A stretch of DNA of 41,575 bases from Methanobacteriota archaeon (GTDB taxonomy: Archaea; Thermoplasmatota; Poseidoniia; Poseidoniales; Thalassarchaeaceae). The stretch is taken from NCBI GenBank assembly GCA_002702985.1, contig PADI01000026.1, positions 1 through 41,575 on the forward strand, written 5' to 3'. Positions 35,082-41,575 of this stretch are shown here, one piece after another. Numbering within the stretch: position 1 is the first letter of the stretch; each line of letters opens with the position of its first letter. The notes below the pieces were generated by a model that saw nothing but the letters and a program-made list of their open reading frames with translations, made no database searches and was not told the origin of the DNA. A program made the position numbers and the translations under genes.

Positions 35082-36311
35082 TTACCATCCGTAGTGCTTA
35101 GCCCGACTATAACCGAACGCTAGCATGGCGGGAATTATTCGTCTGAAATACAAACTTGGTCTTCTAATTAACAGTCTAATGGCAACCATTGCCTTTCCAG
35201 AAATACCCATATCTGACATTTCATCAGGAAAACATCTACCCATCACAGACATGTCATTATCTGATAGAGAATACAAAGCACTTTTACCTCTCAAAATTTT
35301 ATGATAAGGAGGAAACTCAGTCTTCCAACTTTCAGTATATTCTTTCAGTTTATTAGCAGTGTAATCTCCTTTTGAAATTGCATCTGCTGCTGTTATTGCC
35401 GCAAATTGAGCCGATTTAAGCGCAAGATGTGAGCCACCTTCAAAGAGAGGTGATGTAAACCCTGCAGCATCACCAATCAACAAAATTCCATCTGAATGTG
35501 TAGTTTCATGTGGCCCAGAAATAGGAATTGTTCCTCCAAATCCACGTACTTTTCTTCCATCATCTCTCCAAGGCGGATTAACTACCTCGAGATTTTTGAA
35601 TTCATCGGTATCTGCAATAAAGCGATCTAATTCTTTTACAGCACCACTTTTATCTTCGGTAACAAGACCTACATTTGCACGACCTTCGCATTTAGGAATC
35701 ATCCACAAATATCCTTTTTCGGCATATTCTGGCCAAATATAAAAATCGAGGTAATCATCAGTTGGAACTTCTAGCATTTCATATTGCATTCCAGCAATCA
35801 CTTTTGGTCGTTCATTAAGTTCTAAGATTTTAGAACAAATACCTGCAACTCCAGATGCATCAATTACAATCTTCGCATTAATAGGAAATTGATCTCCTTT
35901 TCCATCACAAAGGTGTCCCATAAATTTTCCATTTTCTTCTACACGCTCCATCGATTGTAATTTATGTCCAAGAAACAGACTAGCACCTAATTCGACTGAT
36001 TGATCTACTAACCATTGTTCAAAAAGGTGTTTTTCCAAAACATATCCATGTTCTGTAAGTCGTTTTTGAGTCCCATCAGGAAAAATAACTCTAATTCCGT
36101 GTACTCGCTTACTAATCACCTCGTCTGGTAATGTCAAATCGAGATTTGAAAGAGCGATGTCAGAAATACATTCACCACAGTGAACTGGAGTCCCAATTTC
36201 ATTGTGATCTTCTATCACAACAACGTTCAGACCCAATCTAGCAGCATGTAAAGCGGCAGATCCTCCACCTGGTCCAGCCCCTACAACAAGTACATCGCAT
36301 GTTGTAACCAT
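35082..36311 (-). CDS. Geranylgeranyl-reductase family FAD-dependent oxidoreductase
   Basis: A 409-residue flavoprotein. The N-terminus has the Rossmann FAD motif DVLVVGAGPGGGSAALHAA, then VIEDHNEIGTPVHCGECIS with the family Cys pair, a VIDASGV strand, and GDAAGFTSPLFEGGSHLAL, the second FAD contact. Family members saturate geranylgeranyl chains of archaeal lipids (digeranylgeranylglycerophospholipid reductase) or of menaquinone. The gene-level context of UbiA/UbiD divergently transcribed allows either lipid or quinone side-chain reduction. The start is the ATG at 36311; an upstream TTG at 36362 opens with unrelated sequence and is rejected. A TATA-like GGTTTACTT (about 36346-36354, minus strand) would give a leader of about 20 bases. 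Confidence 0.82.
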   Translation of the reverse strand: MVTTCDVLVVGAGPGGGSAALHAARLGLNVVVIEDHNEIGTPVHCGECISDIALSNLDLTLPDEVISKRVHGIRVIFPDGTQKRLTEHGYVLEKHLFEQWLVDQSVELGASLFLGHKLQSMERVEENGKFMGHLCDGKGDQFPINAKIVIDASGVAGICSKILELNERPKVIAGMQYEMLEVPTDDYLDFYIWPEYAEKGYLWMIPKCEGRANVGLVTEDKSGAVKELDRFIADTDEFKNLEVVNPPWRDDGRKVRGFGGTIPISGPHETTHSDGILLIGDAAGFTSPLFEGGSHLALKSAQFAAITAADAISKGDYTANKLKEYTESWKTEFPPYHKILRGKSALYSLSDNDMSVMGRCFPDEMSDMGISGKAMVAIRLLIRRPSLYFRRIIPAMLAFGYSRAKHYGW

Positions 36312-36394
36312 ACCCCGTCCAAACAAAACCAGTGCATCAATTAGTCGATTGAAGTAAACCAAATGTATTCATGTAGAGACATAAACGGAGCATC
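36312..36394. promoter_or_regulatory. Divergent promoter region, geranylgeranyl reductase and ubiD
   Basis: An 83-base spacer between divergent genes. GGAG six bases before the ubiD ATG is a modest ribosome-binding site. AAATGTATTCAT (about 36360-36371) may be the plus-strand TATA region; GGTTTACTT serves the minus strand. No other structure was seen. Confidence 0.35.
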
Positions 36395-38356
36395 ATGGCG
36401 TGGAGGACTCTGAGGCGCTATCTGCGTTCTTTGGACAAAGATGGTGATGTACTAAGGATTAAACGCCCAGTAAAGGTAGAATTAGAGGCAGGATGTATTG
36501 CAGATCTTTTGGTAAAAACTGGAGGACCCGCAGTAGTTTTTGAAAAACCAGAATTAAGTGATGGTTCAATTTCAGAAATTCCTCTCGTGATGAATCTCTT
36601 TGGAACTAAAGAAAGAACATTAACGGCTTTACAAGCAAATAGCGATACTGAAATTGGTGACCGTTTAGTTTCATTAATGAAACCAGATATTGGAACATTT
36701 GTATCAAAACCTTGGAAAGGAATTCCATTGGCAAGAGATGCATTAGCATTACCTCCAAGAAAAGTTCGTAGAGGTAAATGTCAAGAAATTGTTATGGAAG
36801 GAGTAGATCTAACACGATTACCGATTCCTAAAACATGGCCTATGGATGGAGGGCATTACGTTACTTTGCCATTAGTAGTTACAAAAAATCCAGAGACTGA
36901 AGAACATAATCTTGGAATGTATAGGGGGCAAGTACATGGCAAAAAAGAGTTAGGGCTGCATTGGCAGATTCACAAACATGGAGCAGATCATGCTTCATCT
37001 TACGAAGACGGAAAAATGCCTGTTGCAGTATGTATAGGTGGGCCACCGGAGCTAATTTTCTCTGCGATTTCACCTCTTCCGGACAATCTAGAGGAATATA
37101 TGTTCGCGGGATTCTTAGGAAGAAAACGACTGAAAATTACAAAGGCACTAACTCAAGATATTTGGGTTCCAGCTGATGCTGATATCGTCATTGAAGGATA
37201 TGTGATACCTGGGGAAACAAAAACGGAAGGCCCATTTGGAGATCACTTTGGTTTTTACTCATTAACCGGACAGTATCCTGTACTCAAAGTTACAGCAATT
37301 ACCCATAGAAAAGATGCGATGCTACCTGCTACGATAGTTGGTCTTCCACCAATGGAAGATGGTTTTCTAGGTGAAGCAATTGGAAAACAATTCAGTCCTG
37401 TACTAAGGTTCCAACATAGAGATGTTGTAGGAGTACATTTGCCTATGGAAACCGGTTTTCACAATCTAGCCATAGTTTCATCTAAACAGAGATATCCAAG
37501 ACAGGCAAGAAAGACAGCATTAGGATTGTTCGGAGCGGGACAAATGATGTTTCTAAAAACCATTGTTGCAGTAGATTCTGACCAAAATCCTGATGATTTA
37601 GAACTATTATTGGATTCTCTAAATGACAAGGTAGATCCTCGAGAAGATATCATCGTTATTGAAGGAATGGTTGGGGATTCGTTAGATCCAGCAACACCTT
37701 ATGAAAATGTTCAATCTAAGATATTGATAGATGCCACAACAATTCCTGATGCCGATCCTCGTAGTGATTCAGAAGGACCAGAAGGATCCCCCAAACGAAC
37801 TTCACCGGGGTGGAGAAAAGGAAAGGGGAAACCACCAGGTGTTCCTGATGGGTTTTTACAATCAGTTCTCGATTTAGAAAATGTATCTGATGCAAGGTTA
37901 CTTCGCCCTAGTATCCTTGTAGTTACTACTAGAATTGAGGGGAGGCCAGATCCTAGAAAAGGAATGTTTGGATTAAATGAAGAATTAGCAAAAGAGAAAG
38001 ATGATGCAATTTCTCAATTGACAAATTCAATTTGGCAATTGCAAAATTCAAAGACTTTGAGATGGCTTTTCATCACAGATGATGATCTTGATTTGCATGG
38101 TCCAAAGGCAAGGAGAAGGTTACTGTGGCAATTATTTGCTAGATTTGATGTTGACAGAGGGTTAAGATTTGATGTTGGAAAAAGTAGAGTTTCTTGGGAT
38201 GCTACAGTGCCAATTCCCTCGATGAATGGCCCTCATCCAATAAGACGATGGCCGGCAGTAACTCTGCATGATCCGGAAATAATTGAACGAGTAAGAAAAC
38301 ATGCTGATGAAGATGGTCTGGGAAGTAGAAATTGGCCCCCACATCTTCTAAGTTAG
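36395..38356 (+). CDS. UbiD family decarboxylase (prFMN-dependent), long form
   Basis: A 653-residue member of the UbiD family, enzymes that use prenylated FMN to decarboxylate aromatic or polyprenyl-aromatic acids. Signatures: NLGMYRGQV (172-180), LHWQIHKHGADH (188-199), IEGYVIPGE (267-275, Glu268) and TEGPFGDHFGFYS (277-289, Glu278 and Asp283), giving the R-E-D/E type catalytic set. A basic, low-complexity segment (about 467-485, KRTSPGWRKGKGKPPG) and a long C-terminal part (about 555-653) distinguish the long branch from the 490-residue E. coli enzyme. Next genes are UbiA and an SDR, so a quinone-synthesis role, such as the late decarboxylation of a futalosine-derived naphthoate (MqnL-like), is inferred rather than shown. 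Confidence 0.82.
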   Translation: MAWRTLRRYLRSLDKDGDVLRIKRPVKVELEAGCIADLLVKTGGPAVVFEKPELSDGSISEIPLVMNLFGTKERTLTALQANSDTEIGDRLVSLMKPDIGTFVSKPWKGIPLARDALALPPRKVRRGKCQEIVMEGVDLTRLPIPKTWPMDGGHYVTLPLVVTKNPETEEHNLGMYRGQVHGKKELGLHWQIHKHGADHASSYEDGKMPVAVCIGGPPELIFSAISPLPDNLEEYMFAGFLGRKRLKITKALTQDIWVPADADIVIEGYVIPGETKTEGPFGDHFGFYSLTGQYPVLKVTAITHRKDAMLPATIVGLPPMEDGFLGEAIGKQFSPVLRFQHRDVVGVHLPMETGFHNLAIVSSKQRYPRQARKTALGLFGAGQMMFLKTIVAVDSDQNPDDLELLLDSLNDKVDPREDIIVIEGMVGDSLDPATPYENVQSKILIDATTIPDADPRSDSEGPEGSPKRTSPGWRKGKGKPPGVPDGFLQSVLDLENVSDARLLRPSILVVTTRIEGRPDPRKGMFGLNEELAKEKDDAISQLTNSIWQLQNSKTLRWLFITDDDLDLHGPKARRRLLWQLFARFDVDRGLRFDVGKSRVSWDATVPIPSMNGPHPIRRWPAVTLHDPEIIERVRKHADEDGLGSRNWPPHLLS

Positions 38357-38365
38357 AGTGATATT

Positions 38366-39295
38366 ATGGGAATAAAAGAAATTCTTGAATTCGTCAAAAT
38401 TGAACATACCCTATTCTCACTCCCATTTGTGTTAATCGGATATATTCTAGCCCACAATCAGTTCGTTCACGATATTTCATCATCAAAGTATGGCGTTGAT
38501 ATTCTCTGGATTCTTATTGCAGCAGTTGGAGCAAGAGGTTTGGCCATGGCATTGAATCGGATAATTGACAGAGATATAGATGCAGCAAATCCGCGAACTA
38601 AAAATCGTCATTTGGTCTCTGGATCTATGTCAATGAACACTGCTTGGACGTTGTCATTAGTTTTCCTAGGGATGCTTCTTTTCGGAGCTTGGCAACTCAA
38701 TGAAGTTTCCTTTATGATGGCTTGGTTGCCAGTATTAGTTTTCGTAATCTACCCCTATACTAAACGATATACCTGGCTTTGTCACTTCTGGTTAGGACTT
38801 TGTTTAGGTCTTGCGCCCGCCGCTGCTTGGGTTGCCGTTTCTGCAGATGTGTATGGCTGGGCATCAATTACGGGTATGCATGAAGGATTTACCGAATTCT
38901 ACTGGTATCCTGAAATCTTTTACATTTCTTTAGGAGTTGCAATATGGATTGCTTCCTTTGACATAAACTACGCCAGAATGGATGTAGAAAGTGATAGACA
39001 AAACGGTATTCATTCATTTCCTTCCAGATTTGGTGAAGACGTAACCACTAGTACATCTATACTACTCACGCTTCTCTGGTTTGCGTGCTTCGCTATTTCG
39101 AATCCGATGGACGAGGTTTGGTTTCTTTTTGCAGCAGGAATTATGTCTGCTTTGAATATTGGAGTCGTAATATTAAGAGAAAGATTAGTAGATTTTCAAA
39201 CAGTATTGTTCCGGGTTTCCATGCTAACTGGATGGGTTCTGTTGGCAGCCATAATAATGATTGATCCATATACGACTGATGGGTTATTGGATTAG
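38366..39295 (+). CDS. UbiA family polyprenyltransferase, MqnP-like
   Basis: A 309-residue polytopic enzyme that attaches a prenyl chain to an aromatic ring. First aspartate-rich motif NRIIDRDID (64-72, Asn64, Asp68, Asp72) followed by AANPRTKNRHLVSG, and second motif YARMDVESD (202-210, Asp206, Asp210). The N-terminal FVKIEHTLFSLPFVLIG and the NPRT...R...SG wording resemble MqnP/UbiA of the futalosine menaquinone route more than archaeal geranylgeranylglyceryl-phosphate synthases. A GAGTGAT ribosome-binding site lies eight bases ahead of the ATG, and the gene starts nine bases after ubiD, so the two are co-expressed. Substrate (naphthoate, hydroxybenzoate or lipid) is not proven. Confidence 0.85.
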   Translation: MGIKEILEFVKIEHTLFSLPFVLIGYILAHNQFVHDISSSKYGVDILWILIAAVGARGLAMALNRIIDRDIDAANPRTKNRHLVSGSMSMNTAWTLSLVFLGMLLFGAWQLNEVSFMMAWLPVLVFVIYPYTKRYTWLCHFWLGLCLGLAPAAAWVAVSADVYGWASITGMHEGFTEFYWYPEIFYISLGVAIWIASFDINYARMDVESDRQNGIHSFPSRFGEDVTTSTSILLTLLWFACFAISNPMDEVWFLFAAGIMSALNIGVVILRERLVDFQTVLFRVSMLTGWVLLAAIIMIDPYTTDGLLD

Positions 39296-39303
39296 GTGAG
39301 AAA

Positions 39304-40029
39304 ATGGGTCTAGCAGTAATTACCGGCGGAGGAAGAGGAATTGGTGCTGCAATCTCAAGAAGACTTGCGAAAGATGGGCATCAAATTCTATTGACATACA
39401 ACACAGATTCTCAATCAGCCGAATCTGTGATTGCTGATCTTAGAAAGGATAATGTTGATTGTGTAGCTGCAAAAGTAGATTGTGGAAATACTGACGAAGT
39501 GTTCATACTAGCCGATCATCCATGGATGAAAAATGGAGTTGATATTTTAGTTCTAAATCATGGGATGTATCAACGAAGTTCTGCTAAAGAACTAACATTA
39601 GATGAATTAGAACTGACTATGGATGTAAATTTCAAAGGATCAGTTGCAGTCTATACTGCCCTCTGCCCACATCTAAATAATTCTGCTAAAATTATTGCTA
39701 TAGGGAGCCAATTAGGAATTAAAGGAAGTCCACATGGAGCACACTACGCTGCATCAAAAGGGGCACTTCATGCATGGGCTAGAAGTCTCGCAAGTAATGT
39801 TGCAAAATCGGGACAGAGAGTGAATGTAATTGCTCCAGGAGCAATTGACACAGATATCCTTGGTGGCGATTCTAAAGAAAAAAGAAAACAAAGAGAAATT
39901 GAAATTCCAATGGGCAGGATAGGAAATCCTAGTGAAATTGCTTCTGTTGTTTCGTTCTTATCTAGTGATGATTCATCATACATTACGGGAGCGATAATAC
40001 ACGTAAATGGTGGTCTGTTTTTACCATGA
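39304..40029 (+). CDS. Short-chain dehydrogenase/reductase (FabG-like)
   Basis: A 241-residue classical SDR. The cofactor motif TGGGRGIG (7-14) and catalytic set Asn109, Ser135 (IAIGSQ), Tyr148 and Lys152 (YAASK) are intact; the end GAIIHVNGGLFLP is typical of FabG-like 3-oxoacyl reductases. NADP preference is suggested by the Arg after the glycine motif but is not certain. The ribosome-binding site AGGTGAG overlaps the UbiA stop codon, showing translational coupling in the ubiD-ubiA-SDR set. The true substrate is unknown; the family acts on acyl-ACP, acyl-CoA, quinones, polyols and others. Confidence 0.85.
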   Translation: MGLAVITGGGRGIGAAISRRLAKDGHQILLTYNTDSQSAESVIADLRKDNVDCVAAKVDCGNTDEVFILADHPWMKNGVDILVLNHGMYQRSSAKELTLDELELTMDVNFKGSVAVYTALCPHLNNSAKIIAIGSQLGIKGSPHGAHYAASKGALHAWARSLASNVAKSGQRVNVIAPGAIDTDILGGDSKEKRKQREIEIPMGRIGNPSEIASVVSFLSSDDSSYITGAIIHVNGGLFLP

Positions 40030-40039
40030 GGATGAAGAA

Positions 40040-41575
40040 ATGAATACCTCAAATGATCCTTACGATCTTTCAAATTCGATTGAAATTTTTCATAGCAAAG
40101 ACATGATTCCATTCAAAATAGAAGCAGAATTTAGCCCTGCAGGAGATCAAGAAAATGCAATTGAAAAAATTGTTTCTCAATTGGAAAATTCACAAGAGCG
40201 ATGTATACTTTTAGGAGTAACTGGATCGGGGAAAACATTCGCAATGGCACATATTATCGAACGCCTTCAAATTCCAACTCTAATACTAAGCCATAACAAA
40301 ACTTTGGCTAGACAACTATGGCAAGAAATGTCATCACTTTTTCCAAACAATGCTGTTGAATACTTTGTTAGTCATTATGACTATTATCAACCAGAAGCTT
40401 ATGTTCCCACTAGAGACTTATACATAGACAAAGAGTTGCAAATGAATGAACGTATTGAGCAAGAACGTTTTTCCACTGTTGCCTCTTTAGTCACAAGATC
40501 TGATGTTGTTGTTGTCGGGACTGTGTCTACTATCTATGGTCTCAACCCTCCTGAAACGTTCCTACAACATCATGTAAGAATATTTGTAGGTCAAGAAACA
40601 GAACCTATGGAAATCGTAAAAGAGCTTATTGATCTGCATTACGGAAGAGTTACAGGTTCTGATTTTCAGCGAGGAGACATACGACTTAGAGGAGAAATCC
40701 TAGATATTTGGATGCCAAGCAGAGATGATCCTCTTAGAGTAAAATTTGGATTTGAAGGTATAGAACAGATACAAATTTGTGAATCGGTAAGTTTTGAGCC
40801 ACTAGATGAGATAGAAGAAGCTTGGATTCATCCCAAAGAATTCTACATCACTTCTGAGGATTCATTTGAACGTGCTTTAGAAGAAATTGAAAATGACAGG
40901 GATGAAAGAGAAAAATGGTTCAAGTCTGAAGGTAAAGATTTGGAAGCACACAGAATAGTGACAAGAACAGATTTTGATTTAGAACTATTAAGGGAACTTG
41001 GCACATGTAAAGGGATTGAAAATTATAGTAGACACTTTGATGGAAGAAAAATTGGTGAAAGACCTTATTGTTTATTTGATTTTATGGCCGCATGCGCTCA
41101 ATCATTCCATGGTGACCCTGAAAAATACTTGGTGATTATGGATGAAAGTCATGTGACTTTACCTCAGTTAGGTGGCATGCATGGAGGTGATCGATCAAGA
41201 AAATCTAACCTAATCGAACACGGATTCCGACTACCATCTGCATATGATAATCGTCCATTAAGAGTCGATGAATTTCAATCATTAATTCCTAGAATGGTTT
41301 ACGTTTCTGCCACACCAGGTGAAAGGGAATTAAGACATTTGGCAGAAGTGACAGAACAATCAATCCCTGAAGGTCTACAACATGTTGCTGGAGGTGGAGG
41401 AGCAATTGAATCTAATTTACCAAAAAAGAGATCGAGTATGCTAGAAACTATGGAAGGTATTGATGGAATTGTAAGAATGGAAATTCGACCTACGGGCCTA
41501 TTAGATCCAGAGATTGAAGTTCGCTCCACAGAAGGACAGGTACAGGACTTGCTTGATGAAATTAATTTTTGTATC
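40040..41575 (+). CDS. uvrB: Excinuclease ABC subunit B, 5' part (cut by window edge)
   Basis: The first 512 codons of uvrB, which loads on damaged DNA and makes nicks with UvrC during bacterial-type nucleotide excision repair. Seen: an approximately 22-residue extension, then PFKIEAEFSPAGDQ, Walker A GVTGSGKT (59-66), LSHNKTLARQLW, the beta-hairpin YDYYQPEAYVPTRD, VVVVGTVSTIYGL, the DESHVT motif with QLGGMHGGDRSRK, YVSATPG and later RPTGLLDPE. Between the last two motifs 56 residues replace the usual 16 or so, an in-frame insertion discussed in the findings. GAGGATGAAGAA just before the ATG is the ribosome-binding site; the SDR stop is ten bases upstream. UvrB in archaea is thought to have come from bacteria. 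The C-terminal third lies outside the window. Confidence 0.93.
   Translation, partial: MNTSNDPYDLSNSIEIFHSKDMIPFKIEAEFSPAGDQENAIEKIVSQLENSQERCILLGVTGSGKTFAMAHIIERLQIPTLILSHNKTLARQLWQEMSSLFPNNAVEYFVSHYDYYQPEAYVPTRDLYIDKELQMNERIEQERFSTVASLVTRSDVVVVGTVSTIYGLNPPETFLQHHVRIFVGQETEPMEIVKELIDLHYGRVTGSDFQRGDIRLRGEILDIWMPSRDDPLRVKFGFEGIEQIQICESVSFEPLDEIEEAWIHPKEFYITSEDSFERALEEIENDRDEREKWFKSEGKDLEAHRIVTRTDFDLELLRELGTCKGIENYSRHFDGRKIGERPYCLFDFMAACAQSFHGDPEKYLVIMDESHVTLPQLGGMHGGDRSRKSNLIEHGFRLPSAYDNRPLRVDEFQSLIPRMVYVSATPGERELRHLAEVTEQSIPEGLQHVAGGGGAIESNLPKKRSSMLETMEGIDGIVRMEIRPTGLLDPEIEVRSTEGQVQDLLDEINFCI

Noticed and set aside
36312-36362. TTG start and N-terminal extension of the geranylgeranyl-reductase gene
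   Set aside because: The FAD-binding strand begins three residues after the ATG at 36311; extra residues are unrelated to the family.
39768-40112. 114-residue minus-strand ORF across the SDR/uvrB junction
   Set aside because: It is antisense to the conserved SDR C-terminus and the uvrB start, and has no similarity to known proteins that I can see.
41300-41490. Possible frameshift in uvrB around the unusual stretch between motifs
   Set aside because: Both flanking motifs are in the same frame and no stop occurs between them, so this is an insertion rather than a frameshift.
1-41575. tRNA, rRNA, CRISPR arrays or insertion sequences
   Set aside because: No cloverleaf-like segment with TTCGA arm, no regularly spaced direct repeats and no transposase-like gene was noticed; spacers are too short to hold them.

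Overview
The window is a dense, AT-rich stretch (nearly every base lies in or between close-set genes; no gap exceeds 150 bases) from an archaeon. The archaeal markers are a start of the MC1 chromatin protein, an extended Hjc Holliday-junction resolvase, an Lhr-type helicase, a UPF0200 kinase, an archaeal-type (Ser/His) signal peptidase I, a DUF63 membrane protein, a long archaeal FKBP, a geranylgeranyl-reductase-family flavoprotein and a presenilin-like protease. They sit beside genes of bacterial type: UvrB, a bacterial-type SerRS, CcmF, and a methylcrotonyl-CoA carboxylase set. That mixture, with giant secreted proteins and amino-acid catabolism, fits best a heterotrophic, respiring marine Thermoplasmatota lineage (Marine Group II/III, Poseidoniia-like). 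The lineage is an inference from gene content; no rRNA is present to confirm it. No tRNA, CRISPR array or insertion sequence was recognised.

Layout. 1-444: 5' end of MC1 and a stand-alone Lrp/AsnC-type ligand-binding (RAM) domain, minus strand. 491-5611: a giant anchored surface protein with a TIGR03790-like domain that appears to be split by PA14 and LamG domains. 5697-8089: macro-domain protein, a RuvX/RuvC-like RNase H-fold protein, Hjc, and a small coiled-coil ORF. 8163-11429: an M50 site-2-type protease whose 3' end overlaps a convergent signal peptidase I, followed by a four-helix membrane protein. 11572-16608: a second giant surface protein. 16657-22184: Lhr helicase, UPF0200 kinase, dCMP deaminase, FolC. 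22228-24366: presenilin-like intramembrane aspartyl protease carrying a roughly 370-residue external insertion. 24410-25693: SerRS.

25746-32593 (minus): a probable long transcription unit, FKBP-SAP, DUF63, MCC beta, methylglutaconyl-CoA hydratase, biotin carboxylase, biotin carrier protein. The last four form a leucine-degradation module in the liuB-liuC-liuD order, with the MCC alpha chain split into two genes. 32670-41575: CcmF and a geranylgeranyl-reductase-family protein (minus), then UbiD, UbiA (MqnP-like), an SDR and the first 512 codons of uvrB (plus).

The genes suggest a cell that exports very large beta-rich surface proteins, processes membrane proteins with three different membrane proteases, burns branched-chain amino acids, and respires with a quinone and c-type cytochromes. 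The most striking item is the presenilin-like protease with a large extracytoplasmic domain between TM3 and TM4. Next are the split TIGR03790 protein, the FKBP-SAP fusion, and the in-frame insertion in UvrB.
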